Positions 25,612 through 35,478 of a DNA stretch of 64,000 bases are shown here, piece after piece; within the stretch, counting starts at the first letter, position 1; each line of letters opens with the position of its first letter. Both the position numbers and the translations under genes were made by a program. A model generated the notes under the pieces. That model saw only the letters and a program-made list of their open reading frames with translations. It did no database searches and had not been told where the DNA came from. The stretch is from Pseudoxanthomonas sp. F37. GTDB taxonomy: Bacteria > Pseudomonadota > Gammaproteobacteria > Xanthomonadales > Xanthomonadaceae. The stretch is taken from NCBI RefSeq assembly GCF_022965755.1, contig NZ_CP095187.1:3038001-3102000 (forward strand), read 5' to 3'.

Positions 25612-27194
25612 CGCGCCTGCGGTGCCTGCGCGAGCCGCACGCGCGCCTGGAAGTCGTCCAGACCGGACACTGCCGCATCCAGACGGCGCGCCTCTTCCAG
25701 CGCCTGCGCCGCAAACGCCACGTCGCCGGCGCCCAGGCGCTCGCTGCCCACCGCGATCCACTTCTCCGCCAACCTTCGGCGCGCATCGGCAAGGCCGGCC
25801 TGGCGCGGCTGCAGCGTCTGCCAGGCCTGCAGACAGGCCTGGGCGCGGCGGATGCGGTTCGCGCGCAGTTCCGCCTCATAGCATTCGCGCACGGCCGGCA
25901 GCAACCGCGATGCCGCACGCTTCACCTCCGGCGCGTCCGGTGCCAGCGCCTGGGCGGCGCGCAGCTTGTCGTAGGCGCTTTCGCCGGGCGGCGTGAGCCA
26001 CTGGCCCTGGGCTTCGGCGCTTGCCATGTCCGCGAGCAAGGTCTGCACGCGGCGCGCGCGCTCGCCGGGCGGCATGGCCGCACCGGGACGGTCACGCGCC
26101 TGCTCCGCACGGACCACGGCCTGCTCCGCTTGGGCGATGCGTGCGGACTGCGGCGCAAGCTCGCGTGCCTCCACCAGCGCGCGCCGCGCCTGCTCGAAGC
26201 GGAAATCCGCGGCATGCCGCTCGGCCCGCACTGCGTAGGCCACGCCCACCTGCTCCAGACCCTGGCGAGCGGCCGCGTCGCCGGGCGCGGCCGCCAGCAC
26301 CTCATCGTATGCCGCCCGCGCCGCCGCCAGGCGACCGCGCCCCAGATCGCGCGCCGCCGCGCGGCGACGCGTCTCCAGCGCAGTGGCGAGCGCAGCCTGC
26401 GCCTGCGGCAGGTCCACGTGCCCGGGGTCGAAGACCCGTGCCTGGGCGATCAGCGACGCCGCCGGTTCCAGTTGGTTGCGCTGCAGATGGCGGCCTGCCT
26501 CCTGCAGCAGGTCCGACAACGCATCCTCACGCCCTTCCAGCGCTTCCAGCCGGGCCGGCTGCAGGGCCAACACGCGCTGGTACAACGGCAGCGCGGCCGC
26601 CGGATCGCCGACCAGGCGCCCGGCCGCGTGCGCCCTCACCGCCGCCTGCATCACGCTGTCCAGCCCGGCATGCTCGGCCTCGCGCGCGCGCAGGCGGGCG
26701 TCCAGCGCATCGGCCTGGGCACGCGGCACCTGCAGCTCGCGCGCCAGCGCAAGGCGTTCGCGCGCTTCGGCGAACCGGTCCTGCGCCAGCGCGCCGGCTG
26801 CCTGGCGCAGGGCCTGCTGGCCCACGCGCCGCAGGCCCATGGCCGCTTCGCCGCGGTCCGTATCCAGCGCCTGGGCCGCTTCGTACAGTTGGCGCGCACC
26901 GCTGCCGTCGGCGGCATCGAGATGCCCGCCGGCCAGTGCGCTGTCCGCCTGGTCGAGCAGGGCCTGTATCCGGGTTTCGGGCCACAACGCATCCGCCAGC
27001 GGGCGGCGCAGCACCACCAGCAGCACGAGCAGCAGCAGCGCGATGAGCAGGGCCCAGCGCCAATGCCGCCGGTCCCGCCAGGCAGGCACCGGAGGCGCGC
27101 GATGCGTGCGCGCCGCCGCGATGGCGCGCGTCCAGTCGATGCGCGGTTCGATGCGGCGATCGCGGCCTGTGTCGGGGCGCTCTTCGCGGGTCAC
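25608..27194 (-). CDS. Membrane-anchored TPR-rich protein of unknown function
   Basis: A 528-residue protein with an Arg-rich cytoplasmic N-terminus, one membrane helix at about 49-66 (WALLIALLLLVLLVVLRR), and a long alpha-helical, Ala/Arg/Glu-rich remainder with repeated TPR-like pairs (for example ALPLYQRVLALQPARLEALE, ARAAYDEVLAAAPGDAA). Start is GTG 27194, the first codon of the reading frame after relA stops, 17 bases away; no ATG is available near the N-terminus. Probably co-transcribed with relA. I do not recognise a named family; a periplasmic scaffold is plausible but unproven. Confidence 0.78.
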   Translation of the reverse strand: MTREERPDTGRDRRIEPRIDWTRAIAAARTHRAPPVPAWRDRRHWRWALLIALLLLVLLVVLRRPLADALWPETRIQALLDQADSALAGGHLDAADGSGARQLYEAAQALDTDRGEAAMGLRRVGQQALRQAAGALAQDRFAEARERLALARELQVPRAQADALDARLRAREAEHAGLDSVMQAAVRAHAAGRLVGDPAAALPLYQRVLALQPARLEALEGREDALSDLLQEAGRHLQRNQLEPAASLIAQARVFDPGHVDLPQAQAALATALETRRRAAARDLGRGRLAAARAAYDEVLAAAPGDAAARQGLEQVGVAYAVRAERHAADFRFEQARRALVEARELAPQSARIAQAEQAVVRAEQARDRPGAAMPPGERARRVQTLLADMASAEAQGQWLTPPGESAYDKLRAAQALAPDAPEVKRAASRLLPAVRECYEAELRANRIRRAQACLQAWQTLQPRQAGLADARRRLAEKWIAVGSERLGAGDVAFAAQALEEARRLDAAVSGLDDFQARVRLAQAPQAR

Positions 27195-27211
27195 GCCTGC
27201 AGGATAACGGC

Positions 27212-29362
27212 TCAGCCTGAACGTCGTGCGTCTTCCACGCCCGGCAGCGCATCCAGCTTGCCCAACAGGGTCGAGAGCTGGCCGAAATCGGCCACCTTCA
27301 GGCGCAGGCGCAGATGCACGCGACCGCTGGCGCGGTTGCCCTGGCTGTTGATGTCCAGCACGTTGGCTTCTTCCTGGGCGATCAGCGTGGTGATGTCCTT
27401 CAGCAGCCATTTGCGGTCCAGCGCCGTGACCTGCACGTCGACCTCGTAGCCGCCGCCGGCCTGGCCCCACTCCACCGGCAGTACGCGCTGCGGGCTGGCG
27501 GCGGCCAGCCGCGCGAACGAGGCGCAGTCGGCGCGGTGCACGGTGACGCCGCGCACGCGCGTCAGATAGCCCGCGATCGGCTCGCCGGGCACCGGCTGGC
27601 AACAGCGCGCCAGCTGAACCAGCAGGTTGCCCACGCCCTGCACGGTGAACTTCGACTTGCCCGGTGCGGCGACCCTGCGTGGCGGACGCCGCACGGGCAG
27701 CGCGGAGGCTTCGGGTTCGGCGGCCGCCCGCTGCTCTTCGTGCAGGGCGCGCCCGACCTGGTGCGGCCCGACATCGCCCAGCGCCACCTGGATGTAGAGA
27801 TCGTCGATGCTGTCGGCATGGAACTTCTTCGCCACGCCGGCCAGGTCGGCCTGGTGCAGGCCGAGCCGCTTGAGCTCCTTCTCCAGCAGTTCGCGCCCGG
27901 CCTGCAGGTTGCGCACGCGGTCCAGCTTGTGGAACCACGCCCGCACCTTGTCGCGCGAGCGCCCACTGGCGAGGAAAGCGTTGGCCGGCAGCAGCCAGTC
28001 GCGGCGGGGCTCGGGCTCCTTCGAGGTCAGGATCTCGACGCGATCGCCGCTGCGCAGCACGTGGTTGAGCGGCACGATGCGCCCGTTGACCTTCGCCCCG
28101 CGCGTCCGGTGCCCGACCATGGTGTGCACGTGGTAGGCGAAATCGAGTACCGTGCCGCCGCGCGGCAGGTCCACCACTTCGCCTTTGGGCGTCAGCGCGT
28201 ACACGCGGTCCTCCACCAGCTCCGCGTCCAGGTCGCCGGCCAGCGTGCCCTCGCCCGCCGCCTCGCCGCTGCCGTCCAGCAGGCGGCGCATCCAGGCGAT
28301 CTTGCGGTCGAACGCGTCGCCGCCGCCCTTGCCTTCCTTGTACTTCCAGTGCGCGGCCACGCCCAGTTCGGCCTGCGCATGCATCTCGTGCGTGCGGATC
28401 TGCACTTCCAGCGTCCTTCCCTCGGGGCCGACCACCGCGGTGTGCAGCGAGCGGTAGTCGTTGGCCTTGGGCCGGGCGATGTAGTCGTCGAACTCGCTGG
28501 GAATGGGCACCCACAGCGCATGCACCACGCCCAGCGCCGCATAGCACGCCGCCACGTCGTCCACCGCGATGCGCACCGCGCGCAGGTCGTAGAGTTCGTC
28601 GAACCCGACCTGCTTGCGCTGCATCTTCCGCCAGATGCTGTAGATGTGCTTCGGCCGGCCGCTGATCTCGGCGCGGATGCCGTGCTCGGCCAGGGCCTTC
28701 TGCAGGCTGGCGATCACCGCGGCGATGTAGCGCTCGCGCCCGGTGCGCTTCTCGTCCAGCTGGGTGGCGATCTGCTTGTAGACCTGGGGCTGGAGGTAGC
28801 GGAACGCCAGGTCCTCCAGTTCCCACTTCAGCTGCCAGATGCCCAGCCGGTTCGCCAGCGGCGCGTGGATGTCGCGGGTGAGCCGCGCCAGCGCCTGGCG
28901 TTCGGCCTCGGGCAGCGCGCCGGCCGCGCGCATGCGCGCCAGCTGGCGGGCCAGCAGGATCGTCACCACCCGCAGGTCGCGCACGATCGCCAGCAGCAAC
29001 CGGCGCAGGCCTTCGGTGTTGACGCTGCGTTCCTGCTCGGCGTGCAGGGCCCACACCTGGGCCGCCGCCGCCTGGCCCTCGCGCAGGTCGGCCAGCGCGG
29101 CGGACGTGTCCTTGCCGCCCCGCACCGCGGACTGCAGGGCAGGCACCGCGTACAGCAGCGCGGCCAGCATCACGTCGCCATCGGCGGACAGGACCGCCAG
29201 CGTATCCAGCGTGTCCGCGGCCACGCCCACCGGATCGGGCATGCCGGCATCGGCGCCGTCCTGCATTGACGCGGCGGCGAGCGAATGCCGCAGCGGCTCC
29301 GGCAGCGCTTGCAGCGCGGGCCGTTGCAGCAGCGTGGCGATGTCGTGAACGGGGGGCACCAT
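27212..29362 (-). CDS. relA: GTP pyrophosphokinase RelA
   Basis: RelA makes (p)ppGpp on ribosomes stalled with uncharged tRNA. The 716-residue protein has the RelA order: a hydrolase-like domain with degenerate HD motifs (ILLARQLARMR where SpoT has the catalytic HD and KLADR-type residues), synthetase motifs YDLRAVRIAVDD and RPKANDYRSLHTAVVG around 255-315, TGS (VYALTPKGEVVDLPRGGTVLDFA) near 400, a Cys-His segment (ARCCQPVPGEPI, HRADC), and a C-terminal ACT domain. The degenerate HD site points to a synthetase-only enzyme rather than SpoT. Divergent from a small secreted-protein gene. Confidence 0.95.
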   Translation of the reverse strand: MVPPVHDIATLLQRPALQALPEPLRHSLAAASMQDGADAGMPDPVGVAADTLDTLAVLSADGDVMLAALLYAVPALQSAVRGGKDTSAALADLREGQAAAAQVWALHAEQERSVNTEGLRRLLLAIVRDLRVVTILLARQLARMRAAGALPEAERQALARLTRDIHAPLANRLGIWQLKWELEDLAFRYLQPQVYKQIATQLDEKRTGRERYIAAVIASLQKALAEHGIRAEISGRPKHIYSIWRKMQRKQVGFDELYDLRAVRIAVDDVAACYAALGVVHALWVPIPSEFDDYIARPKANDYRSLHTAVVGPEGRTLEVQIRTHEMHAQAELGVAAHWKYKEGKGGGDAFDRKIAWMRRLLDGSGEAAGEGTLAGDLDAELVEDRVYALTPKGEVVDLPRGGTVLDFAYHVHTMVGHRTRGAKVNGRIVPLNHVLRSGDRVEILTSKEPEPRRDWLLPANAFLASGRSRDKVRAWFHKLDRVRNLQAGRELLEKELKRLGLHQADLAGVAKKFHADSIDDLYIQVALGDVGPHQVGRALHEEQRAAAEPEASALPVRRPPRRVAAPGKSKFTVQGVGNLLVQLARCCQPVPGEPIAGYLTRVRGVTVHRADCASFARLAAASPQRVLPVEWGQAGGGYEVDVQVTALDRKWLLKDITTLIAQEEANVLDINSQGNRASGRVHLRLRLKVADFGQLSTLLGKLDALPGVEDARRSG

Positions 29363-29433
29363 GGCGGAAAGGGACCGCGGCCAAGCGCCGCCGGAATGAC
29401 TACACTACCGGCCAGTCGACCGCAGGAACAACC

Positions 29434-29982
29434 ATGAAGATGAGCCGCTTGTTTCTATCCCTCGTGTTGCTGACCGCCCCGCTGGCCGCATTGGCCCAGG
29501 ACGCGTCGACCGACGCGCGGTTCGCCGACCTGCGCGCCTCGATGACGGCGGAGGAATTCAGGGCCGCCGGCCTGGACAAGCTGTCCGATGCCGAGCTGTC
29601 GGCACTCAGCGCATGGCTGACCCGCAAGGTCGGCGCCGAGACCGCGCGCGCGGTGGAACAGGTCCGCCAGGAGACCCAGACCGCGGTCGCCCAGGCGCAG
29701 GCCGATACGCGCCAGCAGGTGGAGCGGGAGAACCGCGGCTTCTTCGATTTCGGCTCGGACGAACCCATCAAGAGCACGCTGGCCGGCGAGTTCAGGGGGT
29801 TCGCGAAAGGCAACCGCTACACGCTGGCCAACGGGCAGGTATGGGAACAGATCGAAGCGGCCAGCCTGAGCGGCGTACGCAAGACCAACCCCGCCGTGAC
29901 CATCAAGCCCGGCCTGTTCAACAACTGGTTCTTCCGCATCGACGGCTACAACACGCCGGCCAAGGTGCGCCGCATCAAGTGA
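29434..29982 (+). CDS. Small exported protein, unknown function
   Basis: A 182-residue protein with a clear signal peptide (MKMSRLFLSLVLLTAPLAALAQ, cleavage after AQ or nearby). A helical, Gln/Ala-rich stretch follows at about 65-105 (EQVRQETQTAVAQAQADTRQ, likely coiled coil). The C-terminal 75 residues are compact: LAGEFRGF, GNRYTLANGQVWEQ, VTIKPGLFNNWFFRI, then VRRIK. The C-terminal pattern (LANGQVWEQ...VTIKPG...VRRI) occurs in other xanthomonad exported proteins as I recall. Ends seven bases before the convergent hrpA stop. Function unknown. Confidence 0.82.
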   Translation: MKMSRLFLSLVLLTAPLAALAQDASTDARFADLRASMTAEEFRAAGLDKLSDAELSALSAWLTRKVGAETARAVEQVRQETQTAVAQAQADTRQQVERENRGFFDFGSDEPIKSTLAGEFRGFAKGNRYTLANGQVWEQIEAASLSGVRKTNPAVTIKPGLFNNWFFRIDGYNTPAKVRRIK

Positions 29983-29989
29983 CGCCCGC

Positions 29990-32900
29990 TCAGCCGCGCA
30001 GCGCCTGCAGGCGCTGCGCGAGCTTTTTCGGCGACACGCCGGCGCGCGCGCCCAGCTCCTGGGCGAACATCGACACGCGCAGTTCCTCCAGGTCCCAGCG
30101 CAGGGCCTGCCAGCCGGGCGATTCCGCCACGCCATCCTCCACCGCCTGCGCCAGCGCGTCGGCGAAGGGCTTGATGTCCAGCATGCGGGCCTGGTCGCGG
30201 GCGGGGTCGCGCACGGCGCGCTCGGCGCGCAGGCGCATCGCCTTCACGTAGCGCGGCAACTGCGCCAGCGCATCCGCCGGCGTATCGCGCAGGAAGCCGG
30301 GATGCACCAGCGCCGCCAGCTGCGCGCGCAGGTCGTCCAGGTTGCCGCGCGCCCAGCCCATCAGCGGCGATTCCAGCTGCGGCTTGAGGTCGGCGACGGC
30401 GGACAGGATGGCCTCGGCCAGCTTCAGCCTTTCCATCGCTTCGCCGAACAGGCGCCTGCCGGCCTCCTCGCGCCGCTGTTCGAACGCGGCGCGGTCGCGG
30501 ATCGTGTCCAGTACGTCCGCCAGCACGGCGTTCATCGCCGCATCGACGATGTCGCCGCGCAGGCGTTCCTGCGATTCGATGGCCGCGTACAGCAGGCCGG
30601 TCTTGGGCGACACGGGTAGCTGCTTGCGGGCCTGCTTCACCTTGTCGGCCAGGGCGATCCGGAGCAGGCGGCGCACGCCGTGCGGATGGGACGCCTCGGC
30701 CTCGGCACGGTCGGCGAATACCTGCAATGCCACCGTATCGCCCTCGTCGCGCAGGGCCGGGTAGGCCGGCACGCCGGCTTCGCCCGGCACTTCGTGCGGG
30801 ATGGCCTGTGCCGGGAAGTCCCTCAGGCCGCTCGCCGCCATCGCGCGGCCCGCGCGTGCGGCGAAGGCCTGCCCGGCCTTCGCGCCGAAGCGGGCACGCA
30901 GCGCGTCCAGGTCGCGCGACTCGGCCAGCACGCGCCCTTCGTCACCGCCGCGCGGGTCCTCGCGCAGGCGCAGGTTCATGCGCAGGTGCGGCTCCAGCGC
31001 CGTTTCATCGAAATCGATCGCACCCACCGCCACGCCGGTGGCCCGCGACAGGAAACGCGCCAGTTCGCCCCGCAAATCATCGGCGGTCGGCTTCGGGAAC
31101 GCCTCGAAGAACGCGCGACCGAAGTCCGGCGCGGGTACGTAGTTGCGCCGCATCGCCTTGGGCAGGCTGCGGATCAGGCCGGCCGCCTTGTCGGCCACGA
31201 AGCCGGGCGCCAGCCACGACAGCCGTGCCGGATCCAGCGCATTGAGCAGGTGCAGCGGCACCTCCAGCGTCACGCCATCGTCGGCCGCGCCGGGTTCGAA
31301 CCGGTAGTGCAGCGGCAGGCGCGCGTCGCCGAGCGCGAAGTACTTCGGGTAGCGGTCTTCTTCGCTGCCTTCACCGGGCAGCAGGTCGGTCAGCGACCAG
31401 TGCAGCGCGCGGCGCTTGTCCGCCGGCAGCGCCTTCCACCACGCGTCCAGGCCGGCCGCGGAATGGATCTCCGACGGCACGCGGTCCAGATACCAGCGCG
31501 CCTGCCAGTCCTCATCGGCGACCAGGCCGGCCCGGCGCAGCTTGGCTTCTTCCTCGCGGGCCTGCTCCAGCGTCTTCAGATTGTCGGCCACGAAGCCGGC
31601 GCGCGTGTTGATCTCTCCCGTGACCAGGCCCTGCCGGACGAAGATGTCGTGCGCTTCCCCCGGCGCGATACGGCCGTAGTGCACCGGCTTCTTCGGCGCC
31701 AGCACCAGCCCGAACAGGCTGATCTGCTCGGAGGCCAACACCTGCCCCTGCGCGCGCGACCAGTGCGGATCGAAGTGCCTGCGCAGCAGCAGGTGCGGCA
31801 GCTCGGCGATCACCCAGTCCGGTTCGATCGCGGCCAGGGTCATGCCCCACACCTTCTGGGTATCCAGCAGGTTGGCCACCAGCAGCCACGGCGGCGGCCG
31901 CTTGGACAGCGGCGAGCCCGGGAATGGCAGGAAACGGCGTTGCCGCGGCGCCTGGAAATCGCCTTTCTCCGTGCGATGGCCGACCTGCGTGGGCAGGCCG
32001 GCGATCAGCGCGCGGTGCAGGGTCTGGTACGCGCCGGCACGCACGCGCTCGCTGTAGCCGTCCCCGGCGGGTGCCGGCTCGGGCTGCACGCGCGCTGCCA
32101 CCGGCGCCGCTTCGGTCCTGCCTTCACGCGCCAGCCTGGCGGCACGATGCAGCTGGCCACGCGTGGCCTTCGCGGCCGCTGCGTCATCGCGCGCGACCGG
32201 CGGCGCGCGACTGCCGTCCAGCAGCGGCGCCATCGAGGCGTCGGCGTCCTCTTCCTTCCAGCCCAGTTCCTCGCACAGCAGGCGCAGCTGGCGATGCAGC
32301 TCGCGCCACTCGCGCATGCGCAGGAAGCCCAGGAAATGGCGCCCGCACCAGTCGCGCAGCCTGGACTGGGTGAGGTCCTCGTGGGCCTGCCGATACGCAT
32401 CCCACAGGCGCAGGACGCCGACGAACTCGGAGCGGCCATCGGCGAACTGCGCGTGCGCGGTGTCCGCCGCGCCGCGCGCGTCCGCCGGCCGCTCGCGCGG
32501 GTCCTGGATCCCCAGGAAGGAGGCGATCACCAGCATCGGCCGCAGGCAGCCGGCGGCCTGCGCGGCCACCAGCATACGGGCCAGCTTCACGTCCACCGGC
32601 AGCCGCGCCATCTGCCTGCCGATGGCGGTCAGGCGGCGCTCGCCGTCGATCGCGCCCAGCTCGGCCAACTGCTGCCAGCCATCGGCGATGGCGCGCTCGT
32701 CCGGCGCTTCCAGGAACGGAAAGTCCTCGATCCGGCCCAGGCCCAACTGCAGCATGCGCAGGATCACCCCGGCCAGGCTGGAGCGACGGATTTCCGGGTC
32801 GGTGAACTCCGGTCGCGCCTGGAAATCGGCCTCGGCGTACAGGCGGTAGCAGATGCCTTCGGCCACGCGCCCGCAACGGCCCTTGCGCTGGTTGGCGCTG

Positions 32901-34093
32901 GCCTGCGAAACCGGTTCGATGTGGAGGCGGTCCAGCTTGTTGCGCGGGCTGTAGCGCTTGACGCGGGCGAAGCCCGGATCGACCACGTAGCGGATGCGCG
33001 GCACGGTCAGCGAGGTCTCGGCCACGTTGGTGGCCAGGACGATGCGCCGGTTCGGTCCCGGATTGAACACGCGGTCCTGGTCCTGGTTGGACAGGCGCGC
33101 GTACAGCGGCAGCACCTCGGTGTTGCGGTACTTGCGCCGCTCCAGCGCCTGGTGCGCGTCGCGGATCTCGCGTTCGCCGGGCAGGAAGACCAGCACGTCG
33201 CCGCGCGCATCCAGCCGGGTGATCTCATCGACCGCGCCGACGATGGCGTCGTTGACGGTGCGGTCGCCTTCCTGTCCGCCCTCGCCTTCCAGCGCGCGGT
33301 AGCGCACCTCGACCGGATAGGTGCGGCCTTCCACGCTGATCACCGGCGCGTCGTCGAAATGCCGGGCGAAGCGTCCGGTATCGATGGTGGCCGAGGTGAC
33401 GATGACCTTCAGGTCGCGGCGCTTGCGCAGCAGCTGCTTCAGGTAACCCAGCAGGAAGTCGATGTTGAGGCTGCGCTCGTGCGCTTCGTCGACGATGATC
33501 GTGTCGTAGGCCGACAGCCAGCGGTCGCTGGCGATCTCCGCCAGCAGGATGCCATCGGTCATGAACTTGATGTGGGTGTCCTCGCCCACCTGGTCGTTGA
33601 ACCGCACCTGGAAGCCCACGCCACGGCCCAGCTCGGTCTTCAGTTCCTCGGCCACGCGCCGCGCCACCGCGCGGGCGGCGATCCGGCGCGGCTGGGTGCA
33701 GCCGATCATGCCGGCCACGCCGCGCCCGGCGGCCAGGCACAGCTTGGGCAGCTGGGTGGTCTTGCCCGAACCGGTCTCGCCGGCGATCACCACCACCTGG
33801 TGCTGGCGGATCAGCTCGATGATGCGCTCGCCTTCGCGGGCGATCGGCAGGGACGCGTCCAGCGTCACCGCCGGCACCGTCGACAGGCGGCGCTCGCGGG
33901 TGGCGATCGACGCGTTCAATGCCTGCTCGAAGGCCTGCCGCACGCCGGCGTCGGCCGGCTTGCCCTGCCAGCGCGACCACAGACCCTGCAGGCGGCCGCG
34001 GTCGCGGCTCAGCGCGCGGTCGAGCGCGCGCCGGCCCTGTTCGAGGGCGGCGCGGTCGGGACGGGTGGGGGCGGGGTCACGGGGGATGTTCAT
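29990..34093 (-). CDS. hrpA: ATP-dependent RNA helicase HrpA
   Basis: A DEAH-box RNA helicase of 1367 residues; in E. coli HrpA acts on stalled ribosomes and mRNA processing. Visible: Walker A IAGETGSGKTTQLPKL near 105, TQPRRIAARAVARRVAEE, DEAHERSLNIDFLLGYLK near 200, SATIDTGRF, LPGEREI, TNVAETSLTVPRIRYV, and QRKGRCGRVAEGICYRLY, followed by the winged-helix/ratchet region and the long HrpA-specific C-terminal half. Start MNIPRD at 34093 was chosen over an upstream codon 13 residues earlier. Divergent from dps with 89 bases between. Confidence 0.95.
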   Translation of the reverse strand: MNIPRDPAPTRPDRAALEQGRRALDRALSRDRGRLQGLWSRWQGKPADAGVRQAFEQALNASIATRERRLSTVPAVTLDASLPIAREGERIIELIRQHQVVVIAGETGSGKTTQLPKLCLAAGRGVAGMIGCTQPRRIAARAVARRVAEELKTELGRGVGFQVRFNDQVGEDTHIKFMTDGILLAEIASDRWLSAYDTIIVDEAHERSLNIDFLLGYLKQLLRKRRDLKVIVTSATIDTGRFARHFDDAPVISVEGRTYPVEVRYRALEGEGGQEGDRTVNDAIVGAVDEITRLDARGDVLVFLPGEREIRDAHQALERRKYRNTEVLPLYARLSNQDQDRVFNPGPNRRIVLATNVAETSLTVPRIRYVVDPGFARVKRYSPRNKLDRLHIEPVSQASANQRKGRCGRVAEGICYRLYAEADFQARPEFTDPEIRRSSLAGVILRMLQLGLGRIEDFPFLEAPDERAIADGWQQLAELGAIDGERRLTAIGRQMARLPVDVKLARMLVAAQAAGCLRPMLVIASFLGIQDPRERPADARGAADTAHAQFADGRSEFVGVLRLWDAYRQAHEDLTQSRLRDWCGRHFLGFLRMREWRELHRQLRLLCEELGWKEEDADASMAPLLDGSRAPPVARDDAAAAKATRGQLHRAARLAREGRTEAAPVAARVQPEPAPAGDGYSERVRAGAYQTLHRALIAGLPTQVGHRTEKGDFQAPRQRRFLPFPGSPLSKRPPPWLLVANLLDTQKVWGMTLAAIEPDWVIAELPHLLLRRHFDPHWSRAQGQVLASEQISLFGLVLAPKKPVHYGRIAPGEAHDIFVRQGLVTGEINTRAGFVADNLKTLEQAREEEAKLRRAGLVADEDWQARWYLDRVPSEIHSAAGLDAWWKALPADKRRALHWSLTDLLPGEGSEEDRYPKYFALGDARLPLHYRFEPGAADDGVTLEVPLHLLNALDPARLSWLAPGFVADKAAGLIRSLPKAMRRNYVPAPDFGRAFFEAFPKPTADDLRGELARFLSRATGVAVGAIDFDETALEPHLRMNLRLREDPRGGDEGRVLAESRDLDALRARFGAKAGQAFAARAGRAMAASGLRDFPAQAIPHEVPGEAGVPAYPALRDEGDTVALQVFADRAEAEASHPHGVRRLLRIALADKVKQARKQLPVSPKTGLLYAAIESQERLRGDIVDAAMNAVLADVLDTIRDRAAFEQRREEAGRRLFGEAMERLKLAEAILSAVADLKPQLESPLMGWARGNLDDLRAQLAALVHPGFLRDTPADALAQLPRYVKAMRLRAERAVRDPARDQARMLDIKPFADALAQAVEDGVAESPGWQALRWDLEELRVSMFAQELGARAGVSPKKLAQRLQALRG

Positions 34094-34182
34094 TCTTCGG
34101 CAAGCGGTTGAAACTTTTCTCTCACGCCACATGTTCTAGTGTGCCTATTGTGCCGCCTCAACCCACCCTCAGGAGAATCCGC

Positions 34183-34737
34183 ATGGCCAAGCCGAAGACC
34201 AAGCCCGCCAAGACCAAGGCCGCGCCCGCCGGCGCCCCCCTCGCCTCGGCCCCGTCGGCACCGAACATCGATATCGGGATCAGCAGCGGCGAGCGCAAGA
34301 AGATCGCCGACGGCCTGTCGCGGTTCCTGGCCGACAGCTACACGCTGTACCTGAAGACCCACAACTTCCACTGGAACATCACCGGCGCGATGTTCAATTC
34401 GCTGCATACGATGTTCGAGACGCAGTACACCGAGCAGTGGACCGCGCTGGACGAGATCGCCGAGCGCATCCGCGCGCTGGGTTTCAACGCGCCGGGTTCG
34501 TACCGCGAATTCGTCAACCTGACCTCGATCCCGGAAGAGCCGGGCCTGACCGACAGTGCCGACTGGCGCGAAATGGTCCGCCAGCTGGTGGTGGGCAACG
34601 AGGCGGTCTGCCGCACCGCGCGCAAGGTGCTGGACATCGCCGACGACGCCGACGATGCGCCGACCGAGGACCTGCTGACCCAGCGCCTGCAGACGCACGA
34701 GAAGTACGCGTGGATGCTGCGTTCGCTGCTGCAGTAA
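34183..34737 (+). CDS. dps: DNA-protecting ferritin-like protein Dps
   Basis: Dps forms a 12-subunit shell that oxidises and stores iron with hydrogen peroxide and can coat DNA. The 184-residue protein has a Lys/Pro/Ala-rich N-terminal tail (about 1-27, suitable for DNA contact) and the ferritin-like bundle with ferroxidase residues in THNFHWNITG near 65 and EQWTALDEIAERIRALG near 88. A strong AGGAG ribosome-binding site lies eight bases before ATG 34183. A TTGAAA at 34108 could be part of its promoter. A terminator hairpin follows at 34765. Confidence 0.93.
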   Translation: MAKPKTKPAKTKAAPAGAPLASAPSAPNIDIGISSGERKKIADGLSRFLADSYTLYLKTHNFHWNITGAMFNSLHTMFETQYTEQWTALDEIAERIRALGFNAPGSYREFVNLTSIPEEPGLTDSADWREMVRQLVVGNEAVCRTARKVLDIADDADDAPTEDLLTQRLQTHEKYAWMLRSLLQ

Positions 34738-34764
34738 GCGAGGCCTGAGTGAGCGAAGCGCGAG

Positions 34765-34788
34765 ACGCCCGGCTGGTCCGGGCGTTTT
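34765..34788 (+). terminator. Rho-independent terminator of dps
   Basis: ACGCCCGG, loop CTGGT, CCGGGCGT: an 8-bp GC-rich perfect stem whose last base begins a run of four T. It lies 27 bases after the dps stop, the expected place for a terminator. Confidence 0.8.
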
Positions 34789-34873
34789 GCTGTCGGGGCC
34801 CTTTGAAGCCCCCTCTCCCCGTGGGGGGGGTTGGGGTAGGGGCAACGGAGTCCGTTGCTCAGTGGGGCCTTGG

Positions 34874-35196
34874 CGTGTCCGGATGCGCATTGTCGCTGTG
34901 GGGTCTTGGGCCTTGCGGGATGGTTCTTTGAGCGTGCGGGCATGGCGCCGCTGGCCGCGGGGGCCTTCTTTCTTTGCTTGTGCAAAGAAAGTAGGCAAAG
35001 AAAGCACACCCCGGCGGTCCGCCCGCCGCATGCGGCGTGTCCGGATGCGCATTGTCGCCGTGCGGTCTTGGGCCTCGCGGGATGGTTCTTTGAGCGTGCG
35101 GGCATGGCGCCGCTCGCCGCGGGGGCCCTACTTTCTTTGCTTGTGCAAAGAAAAGTAAGCAAAAGAAACACCCCCCGGCGGTCCGCCCGCCGCTGC
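34874..35196. repeat. Tandem duplication, unit about 162 bp
   Basis: Two near-identical copies, 34874-35035 and 35036 to about 35196, both starting CGTGTCCGGATGCGCATTGT. Each carries GGATGGTTCTTTGAGCGTGC, then a 10-bp hairpin CTTTCTTTGC-TTGT-GCAAAGAAAG (34968-34991 and, with one base less, 35131-35154), then GGCGGTCCGCCCGCCGC. A third diverged hairpin TTCTTTGC-ACGG-GCAAAGAA lies at 35552-35571. No credible gene covers it. Confidence 0.85.
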
Positions 35197-35259
35197 GCGG
35201 CGGGTGCGCAGTCCCGACGGGAATTTTCGGACGGGGCATCCTGCCCCGGCCGAAAACGG

Positions 35260-35478
35260 CGCACATCCTTGTGCGCCGCCCTGCGGGTTTTACCCGCCGG
35301 GACTGCCGGACCTAAGGGGCCCCAGGAGCAAAAGCAAACGCGCCCGCGCCCGGGATCTGCATGTGCTGTTGCTCCTGCCTTGGGGCCCCATCTAGGCACG
35401 GCGAGTGGGCCGGGTAAAACCCGCAGGGCGCCGTCATGGATGACGGCGTTTTCGTATGGCACAGGGATGTGCCATACG
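35260..35478. repeat. Nested palindrome cluster in the dps-recQ intergenic region
   Basis: A perfect 20-bp inverted repeat (CGCCCTGCGGGTTTTACCCG at 35277-35296, complement at 35411-35430) encloses smaller arms AGGAGC/GCTCCT and two GGGGCCCC palindromes. Smaller hairpins flank it: GCGCAC/GTGCGC at 35260-35276, CCGTCA/TGACGG at 35431-35446, and CGTATGGCAC-AGGGAT-GTGCCATACG at 35453-35478. With the tandem duplication this fills most of the 1.1-kb gap between dps and recQ; the rest (34789-34873, 35572-35878) shows nothing I can name. Confidence 0.8.

Noticed and set aside
25608-29384. A 1258-codon frame spanning relA and the TPR gene.
   Set aside because: The N-terminal two thirds are the shadow of relA; only the part from GTG 27194 has its own membrane helix and TPR pattern.
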